Shown piece by piece: positions 20,587-30,226 of a stretch of DNA of 64,000 bases. Both the position numbers and the translations under genes were made by a program. Where the stretch lies: positions 165,342 through 229,341 of the forward strand of contig CACBHY010000002.1 in the NCBI GenBank assembly GCA_902539165.1. Reading direction: 5' to 3'. The notes under the pieces were generated by a model. It ran no database searches. It was not told the DNA's origin and saw only the letters and a program-made list of their open reading frames with translations. Within the stretch, counting starts at the first letter, position 1; every line of letters starts with the position of its first letter. The stretch comes from an uncultured Pelagibacteraceae bacterium (GTDB taxonomy: Bacteria > Pseudomonadota > Alphaproteobacteria > Pelagibacterales > Pelagibacteraceae).

Positions 20587-20625
20587 AAAAAAAAAGAGGT
20601 GACTTCAGTCTCCCTCCATCACCTC
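20587..20625 (-). terminator. Rho-independent terminator for the phosphomannomutase transcript
   Basis: Minus strand: GAGGTGA...TCACCTC (7-bp stem) followed by a 9-T tract. Confidence 0.75.
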
Positions 20626-20695
20626 ACAATTTAAAATAAACGATTCTTTACATTTTTATGAACACTTATTAGTTGAAAATTAATGTTATCAAGAG

Positions 20696-22150
20696 TTAAA
20701 TTTTTTGATCATATTCGCCAATTTTTCCAGTTTTTTGAAGTAAATCGTCAATAAAATCAAAGATTTTTTTCTTCCTTATATCTGATGTTGGACTTTCCGT
20801 GACAATCACTAAGGAGGGTTTATTAGATGAAGCTCTAATCAATCCCCAAGATCCATCTTCAAATGAAAATCTTATTCCATTAACAGTTAAAACCTCACTA
20901 ATTGTTTGATCATCAATTTTAAATTTGCTCTCCTTAATTTTTGTAACCTGTTTTACTAGCTCATCAACAACCTCATATTTTTCTTCATCTTTACAAAAGG
21001 GAGCCATTGTTGGTGACTGAAAAGTTTTAGGTAATTCGTTAATGATCTCATTCATTTTTTTATTTTGTTTTTCTAATAAATGGCAAACTTGAATTGCTGA
21101 ATTGATACCATCATCATAACCATAACCTAAGGGCTCATTAAAAAAGAAGTGTCCACTTTTTTCAAAGCCAGCAAGAGCTTTTTCACTATTAACTTTTCTT
21201 TTTATATGAGAATGACCAGTTTTCCAATAAATTGTCTCACAATTATTACCTAACAAAATTTTATCTTTAGAATATAAACCTGTTGATTTAACATCCACTA
21301 CAAATTTTGAATTTTTATGTTTCAAAGATAAATTTCTTGCAATTAATAAACCAATTTTATCCGAAAAAATTTCATCTCCATTGTTATCAATTACCCCAAC
21401 CCTATCGCCATCACCATCAAATCCAAAACCGATATCTGCATTATTTTCTTTAACTGATTTTGCTATTTCATGTAACATTTCCAAATCCTCTGGATTAGGA
21501 TTGTATTTAGGAAAAGTCCAGTCTAAATTACAATCTAACTCTATCACTTCACAACCAATGCCTCTTAAAATATCAGGAGCGAAAATCCCAGCTGTTCCAT
21601 TCCCACATGCTACAACTGCTTTAATTTTTTTATTTATTTTGTTTTTATTGATTAAATCGTCTTTATATATGTTTTGAAAATCTTCTATTTTTTTTTCTGT
21701 TCCTTTTCCTAATATAAATTCTTCATTTAAAGTAATATTCTTTAATTCTTTCATTTCTTCTGGCGCATGTGTTAATCCTTTTTTTATTCCCATTTTAACA
21801 CCAGTCCATCCGTTTTCATTATGACTCGCAGTGACCATTGCAACAGCATCTGAATTTAAACTAAATTGTGCAAAATAAACCATAGGTGATAATGACAAAC
21901 CTACATCTTCAACATTACAACCAGTTGATAATAATCCTTTAGTAAGAGCAGATTTTATTTCTTCGCTGTAAGATCTATAATCATGTCCAACTATAACTCT
22001 TGGATTATCTTTTTTTGTATGTATTTTAATCTGCGTCCCTAAACCTTTACCAAGATTCTCTATTCCAAGTTCATTTATGCTTTCTTTATACAACCATCGC
22101 GCGTCATATTCTCTAAAGCCATAGGGGTCAATTTTGATATTTTGTTTCAT
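20696..22150 (-). CDS. Phosphomannomutase/phosphoglucomutase
   Basis: VTASHNENGWTGVKMG phosphoserine loop, GFGFDGDGDRVGVID metal loop. Confidence 0.9.
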   Translation of the reverse strand: MKQNIKIDPYGFREYDARWLYKESINELGIENLGKGLGTQIKIHTKKDNPRVIVGHDYRSYSEEIKSALTKGLLSTGCNVEDVGLSLSPMVYFAQFSLNSDAVAMVTASHNENGWTGVKMGIKKGLTHAPEEMKELKNITLNEEFILGKGTEKKIEDFQNIYKDDLINKNKINKKIKAVVACGNGTAGIFAPDILRGIGCEVIELDCNLDWTFPKYNPNPEDLEMLHEIAKSVKENNADIGFGFDGDGDRVGVIDNNGDEIFSDKIGLLIARNLSLKHKNSKFVVDVKSTGLYSKDKILLGNNCETIYWKTGHSHIKRKVNSEKALAGFEKSGHFFFNEPLGYGYDDGINSAIQVCHLLEKQNKKMNEIINELPKTFQSPTMAPFCKDEEKYEVVDELVKQVTKIKESKFKIDDQTISEVLTVNGIRFSFEDGSWGLIRASSNKPSLVIVTESPTSDIRKKKIFDFIDDLLQKTGKIGEYDQKI

Positions 22151-22225
22151 AATTTAAGTACTTACTATCTTTATGTTAATTTCTTACTAATAGTTTAATT
22201 TTTTTATTGATATTTTTTTTACTAT

Positions 22226-22240
22226 GTTCTATAAATGTTC
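22226..22240. promoter_or_regulatory. Candidate alphaproteobacterial LexA (SOS) box GTTC-TATAAAT-GTTC upstream of nrdAB
   Basis: Exact match to the GTTC-N7-GTTC alphaproteobacterial LexA motif, about 90 bp upstream of the nrdA start. Confidence 0.6.
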
Positions 22241-22329
22241 TATTGATTTACTGTTTATATAGTATATTAACACTAAACGCATACAACATGTAGTTGTTTT
22301 CGTCGCAACATTAAATTAAAGTATAAATT

Positions 22330-24267
22330 ATGAATAAAATTTTATCGCAGGCCCTAAAGAAAGCTGTCTCTGAATATTCCCCAAGTGTTAATGAAGTTTC
22401 AAAAGAAAAAAGACCAGATCTTTTCTCATTAAATAACGAGACTGAGCTTTTTCAAAACGATAAAGGTATCATTATTAAAATTGATAGATCTAAGGACTCA
22501 AATTTAACTGACTTTGGTAAAGCAACATTAAAAGATAGATATCTTGGACAAAACGAATCTTTCCAAGATTTATTTGCTCGTGTTGCAAGTTCATATGCAG
22601 ATGACAACTTACATGCTCAAAGAATTTACAATTACATTAGCAATCTTTGGTTCATGCCAGCAACACCTGTTTTATCCAATGGTGGAACTAAAAGAGGATT
22701 ACCTATTTCATGTTTTCTAAATGAAGCATCAGACAGTCTAGGCGGTATTCTTGATCTTTGGAGTGAAAACGTTTGGCTTGCAGCAAAAGGTGGTGGGATT
22801 GGAAGTTACTGGGGCAACCTAAGATCTATTGGTGAAAAAATAGGTAAAGTTGGAAAGACCTCAGGAATTATTCCTTTTATTAAAGTTATGGATTCTTTAA
22901 CAATGGCAATCAGCCAGGGTTCACTAAGAAGAGGATCTGCTGCGTGCTATCTTCCAATTGATCATCCAGAAATTGAAGAATTTATTGAAATGAGAAGACC
23001 AACGGGAGGTGATCCAAATAGAAAAGCACTTAATTTACATCACGGTGTTCTAGTTTCCGATGCTTTTATGAGAGCTGTGGAAACTGATGAACAGTGGGCA
23101 CTTAAAAGTCCTGCTGATGGCACAATTCAACAAACTATTTCAGCAAGAAATTTATGGATAAGATTATTAACTGCCAGAATTGAAACTGGTGAACCTTACA
23201 TCATTTATATCGATACAGTTAACAGGCTAATTCCTCAACATCACAAGTTAGCAAACTTAACAGTGAAAACTTCTAATTTGTGTAGCGAGATTACTTTACC
23301 AACTGGTATTGATAAAGACGGAAGAGATAGAACAGCAGTCTGTTGTTTGTCTTCTTTAAACTTAGAAAAATATGATGAGTGGAAAGACGATCCAAACATG
23401 ATTAGTGATGTAATGAGATTTTTAGATAATGTTTTATCTGATTTTATTAATAAGGCTCCTGATCAATTTAAGGATGCAAAATATTCAGCTGAAAGAGAGA
23501 GAAGTGTTGGTCTTGGTGTTATGGGCTTTCATTCTTTCTTACAAAAAAATAGAATTCCACTAGAGTCAGTAATGGCAAAATCCTGGAATAAAAAAATATT
23601 TAAAAATATTGATGAAAAAGTAAATCAAGCATCAAAAGATTTAGCTGAAGAACGTGGCGCATGTCCAGATGCGGCAGAATACGGTTATCAAGAGAGATTT
23701 TCTAACAAAACCGCAATTGCTCCAACTGCATCTATTTCTATTATTTGCGGTGGCGCATCCCCTGGGGTTGAGCCTATTGCAGCAAATAGCTATACTCATA
23801 AAACGCTTTCAGGATCCTTTAACGTCAGAAACAGATATTTGGAGGAAATATTAGAAACTCACGGTAAAAATGATGATGAAACTTGGTCTACTATTACAAC
23901 AAACCAAGGTTCGGTAAATCACCTAGATTTTTTAACCGATCTAGAAAAAGATGTTTTTAAAACTGCATTTGAATTAAATCAAAATTGGATAATTGAATTA
24001 AGTGGAGATAGAACTCCATATATCTCTCAAGCACAATCTGTAAATTTGTTTTTACCGGCTGATGTTCATAAAAAAGAGTTGCACAAAATTCATTTTGACG
24101 CTTGGAAAAAAGGCTTAAAGAGTCTTTATTACTGTAGATCAAAATCGATTCAAAGAGCTGAAAATATCAACGATTCAAAATCAACAGATATTATGGCCAA
24201 TGTTTACAAAAATAAATCAACCAAAACAGAAGAACCAGAATACGAGGAGTGTCTATCATGTCAGTAG
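22330..24267 (+). CDS. nrdA: Ribonucleoside-diphosphate reductase, alpha subunit (class I)
   Basis: SNLCSEITLPT, TAPTASISIICGGASPGVEP, C-terminal CLSCQ. Confidence 0.9.
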   Translation: MNKILSQALKKAVSEYSPSVNEVSKEKRPDLFSLNNETELFQNDKGIIIKIDRSKDSNLTDFGKATLKDRYLGQNESFQDLFARVASSYADDNLHAQRIYNYISNLWFMPATPVLSNGGTKRGLPISCFLNEASDSLGGILDLWSENVWLAAKGGGIGSYWGNLRSIGEKIGKVGKTSGIIPFIKVMDSLTMAISQGSLRRGSAACYLPIDHPEIEEFIEMRRPTGGDPNRKALNLHHGVLVSDAFMRAVETDEQWALKSPADGTIQQTISARNLWIRLLTARIETGEPYIIYIDTVNRLIPQHHKLANLTVKTSNLCSEITLPTGIDKDGRDRTAVCCLSSLNLEKYDEWKDDPNMISDVMRFLDNVLSDFINKAPDQFKDAKYSAERERSVGLGVMGFHSFLQKNRIPLESVMAKSWNKKIFKNIDEKVNQASKDLAEERGACPDAAEYGYQERFSNKTAIAPTASISIICGGASPGVEPIAANSYTHKTLSGSFNVRNRYLEEILETHGKNDDETWSTITTNQGSVNHLDFLTDLEKDVFKTAFELNQNWIIELSGDRTPYISQAQSVNLFLPADVHKKELHKIHFDAWKKGLKSLYYCRSKSIQRAENINDSKSTDIMANVYKNKSTKTEEPEYEECLSCQ

Positions 24268-25289
24268 CAGAAAAAATTAATTCAGAAATTATCCAACCAG
24301 GAAAAAAAGAAATCATACAACCAAAAAAAATGGGTTTGTTAGTTGAAAATCCAGTTTACAAACCTTTTAGATACCCATGGTGCTATGATGCTTGGTTAAC
24401 GCAACAAAGAATTCATTGGTTGCCGGAAGAAGTTCCTCTTGGAGATGATGTAAGAGATTGGCAAAAAAATTTATCTCAATCAGAGAAGAATTTATTAACT
24501 CAAATTTTTAGGTTTTTTACTCAAGCTGATGTTGAGGTTAATAATTGTTACTTAAGACATTATACTACCGTATTCAAACCTACAGAAGTATTAATGATGA
24601 TGACTGCATTCGCCGCTATGGAAACTGTGCACGTGGCAGCTTATTCTCATCTTTTAGATACAATTGGAATGCCCGAGTCTGAGTACTCGGCTTTTATGAA
24701 GTATAAAGAAATGAAAGATAAATATGATTACATGCAAGACTTCAATGTAAACTCTAAAGAAGATATTGCTAAAACAGTTGCAGTATTTAGTGCTTTTACT
24801 GAGGGCTTACAATTGTTTGCCAGTTTTGCTATTCTTCTAAATTTTCCAAGACATAACAAAATGAAAGGTATGGGCCAAATAGTAACGTGGTCTGTTCGGG
24901 ATGAAACTCTTCATTGCAATTCTATGATTAGAATTTTTAAAGAATTCATTAAAGAAAACCCTGAGATCTGGACACCTAAGTTGAAAAAAGAACTTTATGA
25001 AGCTTGCAGAACTATCATTGAACATGAAGATGCTTTTATTGATCTAGCTTTTGAAATGGGTCCAATGGAAGGTTTAACAGCACAAGAAGTAAAAGATTAT
25101 ATTAGATTTATAGCCAATCGAAGACTTGATCAATTAGGCCTAGAACCAATATATGATATTAATAAAAATCCTCTAACTTGGCTTGATACCATGCTTAATG
25201 CTGTAGAACACATGAATTTCTTTGAAGGACGTGCAACTGAATATTCTAAAGCATCAACCCAAGGTACTTGGACAGAAGCGTTTAGTTAA
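24258..25289 (+). CDS. nrdB: Ribonucleoside-diphosphate reductase, beta subunit
   Basis: METVHVAAYSHLL (E/H ligands and radical Tyr), RDETLHCNSM; ATG at 24258 preceded by GAGGAG. Confidence 0.9.
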   Translation: MSVAEKINSEIIQPGKKEIIQPKKMGLLVENPVYKPFRYPWCYDAWLTQQRIHWLPEEVPLGDDVRDWQKNLSQSEKNLLTQIFRFFTQADVEVNNCYLRHYTTVFKPTEVLMMMTAFAAMETVHVAAYSHLLDTIGMPESEYSAFMKYKEMKDKYDYMQDFNVNSKEDIAKTVAVFSAFTEGLQLFASFAILLNFPRHNKMKGMGQIVTWSVRDETLHCNSMIRIFKEFIKENPEIWTPKLKKELYEACRTIIEHEDAFIDLAFEMGPMEGLTAQEVKDYIRFIANRRLDQLGLEPIYDINKNPLTWLDTMLNAVEHMNFFEGRATEYSKASTQGTWTEAFS

Positions 25290-25291
25290 TA

Positions 25292-26416
25292 CTATCTTTT
25301 ATTTAATTTATTAACTTTTCGGTATTTATTACCGTTATAACTTGCAAGTGGTCTAATTAATTTGTTAGCTGCATGCTGTTCAAATATATGTGCTGACCAA
25401 CCAGTAATTCTTGATATTACAAATATGGGTGTAAAAAAATCAGTATCAAAACCCATCAAATGGTAAGTTGGACCAGTTGGATAATCTACATTTGGATGAA
25501 TATTTTTTCTCTCAATCATCACTTTTTCGACAATATCGTAAATTTTCTCAAACTTTTTATCCTTCTTAATCTTTGCTACTTTTCCGAAATATTCTCTCAT
25601 AGTTGGTACTCTAGAGTCTCCACTTTTATAAACTCTATGACCAAATCCCATTACAACATCTTTGTTGTCTAAAGCTTTGTTAATCCAGTTTAGGGCATTT
25701 TCTGGTTTTTTTATTTTACTCATCATGTGCATAACTTCTTCATTAGCTCCACCGTGTAAAGGACCTTTTAAACTTGCTATTGCACCAGTAATTGCACCGT
25801 GAATATCTGATAAACTACTTGTGATCGTTCGTGCTGTAAATGTTGAAACATTAAAGCTGTGCTCAGCATATAAAATTAATGAAACATCAAAGGCTTTTAC
25901 GATGTCTTTATTTGGAACTTTACCAAAGCACATATGAAAGAAATTTTCAGAAAATGAAAGTTTCTTTTTTGGAGGAATTATTTTTTTACCTTTTCTAGAT
26001 CTATAAAAAGCTGCTAAAGCAACAGGAGTTTTTGCAAATATTCTCATTACTTTTCTCATATTGGCTTTTGGGGAATTATCTCTTGTCTCCTTGTCTTCAA
26101 GACCCATTATACTTACAGCTGTCCGAGCAACATCCATTGGATGGGCTTTCTTTGGAATTTTCTTTATTGCCTCAGTTAAAGTTTTCGAGATTGATCTCTC
26201 TTTTTTTTCTTGTCTTTCAAATTCTTTTAATTGTTTTTTATTAGGAAGTTCACCATTTAAAATCAAATATGCAACCTCTTCAAATTTACAGTTGGCACAT
26301 AAGTCTTGCGCAGCATAACCTCTGTAGGTCAAAGAATTTATTTCAGGCATCACTTTAGAAATTGCAGTTTCATCAACTGTTACGCCCATCAGGCCTTTTT
26401 TAATGTCTTCACTCAT
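25292..26416 (-). CDS. prpC: 2-methylcitrate synthase/citrate synthase family
   Basis: GPLHGGANEEVMHM, MGFGHRVYKSGDSR; operon with prpB and prpD. Confidence 0.88.
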   Translation of the reverse strand: MSEDIKKGLMGVTVDETAISKVMPEINSLTYRGYAAQDLCANCKFEEVAYLILNGELPNKKQLKEFERQEKKERSISKTLTEAIKKIPKKAHPMDVARTAVSIMGLEDKETRDNSPKANMRKVMRIFAKTPVALAAFYRSRKGKKIIPPKKKLSFSENFFHMCFGKVPNKDIVKAFDVSLILYAEHSFNVSTFTARTITSSLSDIHGAITGAIASLKGPLHGGANEEVMHMMSKIKKPENALNWINKALDNKDVVMGFGHRVYKSGDSRVPTMREYFGKVAKIKKDKKFEKIYDIVEKVMIERKNIHPNVDYPTGPTYHLMGFDTDFFTPIFVISRITGWSAHIFEQHAANKLIRPLASYNGNKYRKVNKLNKR

Positions 26417-27309
26417 TCGTGCCCTTCAGTACTGAAATTATATATTTTTTCGTCTAAACTATTATATTTTTCGTATTCAACAAGCTCATACAGTCTTTTC
26501 CTAGTTTGCATTTTATCAATAATATTATTTTGGTGTCCATTTGCATAAATGTCCCTCAATCCATCCTCTACATTTTTCATTGCTAAACGTTGTGTAGTTA
26601 CTGGGTAAATCACAATATTATAACCAAAGTTTTCCAATTCTTTGTAATTAAAAAGCTTGGATTTTCCAAACTCGGTCATATTAGCAAGTAGATAACAAGA
26701 CAATTCTTTTCTAGTTTTTTCAAAATCTTTTTCATCATGTAAAGCTTCTGGAAAAATAATTTCTGCACCAGCATCAATATATGCTTTGCATCTTTCAATC
26801 ATTTTATCAATTCCCTCAACGCCTTTCGCATCAGATCTTGCTATAATTTTAAAATTTTGATCTTTTTTAGCAGCCACACATTCTTTGATTTTTTTTACCA
26901 TTTCTTCTGTAGAAATTAATTCTTTGTTATCTAGATGGCCACATCTCTTTCTTTCAATTTGATCTTCTAAATGAACACCCGTAATTCCAAATTCTTCAAA
27001 TGTTTCTATTGTTTCTTTGCAAGATTTAAAGCCAGTATCTACGTCAACAATAGTTGGAAGATTTGTTACTCTTGAAATTAAATAAGATCTCGTACTAACA
27101 TCTTGTAAAGTTGTTAGCCCAATATCAGGAAAACCAAGATCATTAGCCATAACACCACCAGACACATAAACTGCGTCATATCCAATTTCTTCAATTAATT
27201 TAGCAGTTAAAGGATTGTAAGCACCTGGAATTCTTAAAATTTTGTTTGATTTTAATTTAATATCAAAATCTATTCTTTTTTGACTAGGTTCTTTCTCAAC
27301 AAAGTGCAT
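26413..27309 (-). CDS. prpB: Methylisocitrate lyase
   Basis: PGAYNPLTAKLIEEIGYDAVYVSGG, VHLEDQIERKRCGHLDNKEL. Confidence 0.9.
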   Translation of the reverse strand: MHFVEKEPSQKRIDFDIKLKSNKILRIPGAYNPLTAKLIEEIGYDAVYVSGGVMANDLGFPDIGLTTLQDVSTRSYLISRVTNLPTIVDVDTGFKSCKETIETFEEFGITGVHLEDQIERKRCGHLDNKELISTEEMVKKIKECVAAKKDQNFKIIARSDAKGVEGIDKMIERCKAYIDAGAEIIFPEALHDEKDFEKTRKELSCYLLANMTEFGKSKLFNYKELENFGYNIVIYPVTTQRLAMKNVEDGLRDIYANGHQNNIIDKMQTRKRLYELVEYEKYNSLDEKIYNFSTEGHE

Positions 27310-28811
27310 TAAAAAATTCCTTTTTTCAGATTTCTTTTTAACTTAGTTTTCTTAACTTCGATATTTAACCTATCTAATTGACCTGGCTTCAGTTTTATTA
27401 ACTTTTGAACTGCTTTTAAAAATCTATCACTCTCTTTTTTATCAAGAATATCTTTTGTTAATGTTAAAAATTTATTAATATAATTTTGTCTTTTAAACGG
27501 TCTTGCACCGTATGGATGTGCGTCAGCTCTATCAAGCTCTTCTGTAATTTTTTTACCATTATTTAAGGTAACAACAACTTTTGCACCAAATGATTTTTTC
27601 TTTGGATTTGGGTCGTGATATTTTTTTGTCCATTTTTTGTCTTCAAAAGTCTTTATAGATCTCCATATTCTAATAGTACTTTTTCTATTTGCTCTTGATT
27701 TAGTATAAGATTTTATGTGATGCCAATCACCATCTTCTAAGGCAACTGCAAATATATACATAATCGAATGATCAAGTGTTTCCCTACTTGCGTTTGGATC
27801 CATTTTTTGAGGATCATTCGCACCAGTTCCAATCACATAATGTGTGTGATGACTGGTGTGTATGTCTATTTTTTTAATTTGATTTAAATTTTGTATTTTA
27901 CTTTTTAATTTTTTTGCTAAATCTATTAAAGCTTGAGATTGATATTCTGCAGAATACTCTTTCGTAAAAGTTTCTAAAATAGCTTTTTTACTTTCTCCTT
28001 TTTTAGGAAGAGGAACTTTATAATTTGCTTTTTTACCATCTAATATTCTTGCAATTACACTATCTTCTCCTTCATAAATAGGGCTTGGCGCTCCTTCACC
28101 TCTCATGACTCTATCTACAGCCTCAATTGCTAGTTTACCTGCATGAGCTGGTGCATAGGCTTTCCAACTTGATATTTCTCCTTTTCTAGATTGTCTTGTC
28201 GATATTGTTGTGTGTAGAGCTTGCTGAACTGCTTGATAAATTGTTTCAGTGTTTAGTTTTAACATTGAACCTAACCCTGCAGCCACACTTGGTCCAAGAT
28301 GTGCTATATGATCGACTTTATGTTTATGTAAGCAAATTCCTTTTACTAAATTTACTTGAACCTCGTATGCAGTAATAATACCTCTCAAAAGATCTAAGCC
28401 ACTTTTTTTGTTTTGTTGTGCTACAGCTAGTAGAGGAGGGATATTGTCACCAGGGTGACTATAATCTGCTGCTAAAAAAGTATCATGAAAGTCTAACTCC
28501 CTTACAGCTGTTCCATTGGACCATGCCGCCCATTCACAATCAAATTTTAATTTAGAATTAACCCCAAAAAGTGTTGAGCCATTTGTTCTGAAGTGTTTTA
28601 AAGCCATTTCCCTTGAAGATACAACCGGTCTTCTATTTAACGATGCGATAGCAACAGATGCGTTATCAATTATTCTATTGATCACCATCTCTATGGCTTC
28701 TTTATTTAATTTTGAATTATCACTAGCAATTTCAGCAATTTTCCATGCGAGTTGTTTTTTTTTTGGTAAATTAATTTTTGATGGATAAACTTTAACTTTA
28801 TGTAATAACAA
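27309..28811 (-). CDS. prpD: 2-methylcitrate dehydratase (MmgE/PrpD family)
   Basis: [30 protein letters not shown], adjacent to prpB/prpC. Confidence 0.9.
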   Translation of the reverse strand: MLLHKVKVYPSKINLPKKKQLAWKIAEIASDNSKLNKEAIEMVINRIIDNASVAIASLNRRPVVSSREMALKHFRTNGSTLFGVNSKLKFDCEWAAWSNGTAVRELDFHDTFLAADYSHPGDNIPPLLAVAQQNKKSGLDLLRGIITAYEVQVNLVKGICLHKHKVDHIAHLGPSVAAGLGSMLKLNTETIYQAVQQALHTTISTRQSRKGEISSWKAYAPAHAGKLAIEAVDRVMRGEGAPSPIYEGEDSVIARILDGKKANYKVPLPKKGESKKAILETFTKEYSAEYQSQALIDLAKKLKSKIQNLNQIKKIDIHTSHHTHYVIGTGANDPQKMDPNASRETLDHSIMYIFAVALEDGDWHHIKSYTKSRANRKSTIRIWRSIKTFEDKKWTKKYHDPNPKKKSFGAKVVVTLNNGKKITEELDRADAHPYGARPFKRQNYINKFLTLTKDILDKKESDRFLKAVQKLIKLKPGQLDRLNIEVKKTKLKRNLKKGIF

Positions 28812-28865
28812 AATAACTCCTTAATGATCATTTTGTTTTTAATAGTTAAATAAAATTAATCAATA

Positions 28866-29531
28866 TTAAAGATATTTAGAAATAATTTTTTCAATACCAA
28901 TAAAGTCGTTTATCAAGTGATTATGATAAATTTCATCAGATCTTTTTTCAGTATAACCATATTTTAACAAAATCATTGGTATATCTGCACCTTTAGCTGC
29001 ATTAGCATCAGTCTCGCTGTCACCAATCATAATTGTTTTTTTTACATCACCATCTAAAATTTCAACAACAGAGGTAAGGTGTCTAGGGTCAGGTTTGCAA
29101 TATTCAAAAGTATTGTATCCAGCAACGTATTCAAAATATTCATAAATTCCAATTTTTTTTAATAGGTCTACTGCAAGGTGTTCTGTTTTATTTGTACATA
29201 CTGCCATTGAAATATTTTCTTTTTTGCACCAATTTAAAAAATCTTTTATTCCATTAATTAATTTACTTTTGTTTAAAATATTTTTTCCATAAAAAGATAA
29301 AAATTCATCTGACATTTGATTTTTAATTTTTTCATCAAACCACTTCCACTCACCATGAGCTTTTGCCATCATTGCTTTTGCACCTTTTCCAACTGCATTT
29401 TTTAGTTCATCTATCGTTTTTGTTGGATAACCAAATTTTTTCATAACATGATTATGAGCAATTATTAAATCTGGAGCGGTATCTACAAGTGTGCCGTCTA
29501 AATCGAATAAAATTGTTAATTTTTGCTTCAT
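28866..29531 (-). CDS. gph: HAD-family phosphatase, phosphoglycolate phosphatase-like
   Basis: FDLDGTLVDTAPDL, CKPDPRHL, MIGDSETDANAAKGADIP. Confidence 0.85.
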   Translation of the reverse strand: MKQKLTILFDLDGTLVDTAPDLIIAHNHVMKKFGYPTKTIDELKNAVGKGAKAMMAKAHGEWKWFDEKIKNQMSDEFLSFYGKNILNKSKLINGIKDFLNWCKKENISMAVCTNKTEHLAVDLLKKIGIYEYFEYVAGYNTFEYCKPDPRHLTSVVEILDGDVKKTIMIGDSETDANAAKGADIPMILLKYGYTEKRSDEIYHNHLINDFIGIEKIISKYL

Positions 29532-29600
29532 TATAAAAGTATTTTAAAGAAATAATTTGTGAATTAATTAAAACATATACTTAATGTAAAGAAATTCTAA

Positions 29601-30218
29601 ATGAAAGAGCTAAATTCACAAAAAATTCAAAATAAATTAAGGAATAAATTTTTTAAGATGGGAGTCAAAATGACAGGACCTGAGACTATTTTTTTTTCTA
29701 AGGATACTAAGATTGGAAAGAATGTCGTAATAGAACCATATGTTGTAATAGGCTCAAAAGTTAAAATTGGTAACAATGTAATCATCAAATCATTTTCACA
29801 TTTAGAGTCTTGCAAGATTGAAAATAAAGTTGAAATTGGTCCTTACGCGAGGATAAGACCTGAAACCATATTAAAGGAGGGCTCTAAAATAGGAAACTTT
29901 GTTGAAGTAAAAAAAAGTATTGTAGGTAAAAAAACAAAAGTTAATCATTTATCTTACATAGGTGACAGCGAATTAGGTAAGTCAGTAAATATTGGAGCAG
30001 GAACAATTACTTGTAATTATGATGGTATTAAAAAAAGTAAAACTAAAATTAAAGACAAAGTTTTTATAGGCTCAAACTCTTCATTGGTTGCTCCTGTCAC
30101 AATTGAAAATAATAGTATAGTAGGAGCAGGATCAGTAATAACTAAAAATGTAGAAAAAAACTCTTTAGCACTTACACGTTCATTACAAACTGAGGTTAAA
30201 AATTTTAAAAGAAAATAA
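29601..30218 (+). CDS. Standalone GlmU C-terminal-like left-handed beta-helix acetyltransferase (no uridylyltransferase domain)
   Basis: 205 aa of hexapeptide repeats: IGPYARIRPETILKEGSKIGNFVEVKKS, GAGTITCNYDGIKKSKT, SLVAPVTIENNSIVGAGSVIT; directly upstream of glmS. Confidence 0.85.
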   Translation: MKELNSQKIQNKLRNKFFKMGVKMTGPETIFFSKDTKIGKNVVIEPYVVIGSKVKIGNNVIIKSFSHLESCKIENKVEIGPYARIRPETILKEGSKIGNFVEVKKSIVGKKTKVNHLSYIGDSELGKSVNIGAGTITCNYDGIKKSKTKIKDKVFIGSNSSLVAPVTIENNSIVGAGSVITKNVEKNSLALTRSLQTEVKNFKRK

Positions 30219-30226
30219 AAATAAAT

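Noticed and set aside
20587-20695. A structured small RNA downstream of the phosphomannomutase gene
   Set aside because: The GAGGTGA/TCACCTC hairpin plus T-run is explained by a simple terminator; no further conserved structure could be supported
22241-22329. NrdR-type box upstream of nrdA (TATATAGTATATT region)
   Set aside because: No pair of convincing ACACWATATWGTGT-like boxes with proper spacing; only the GTTC-N7-GTTC motif matched exactly
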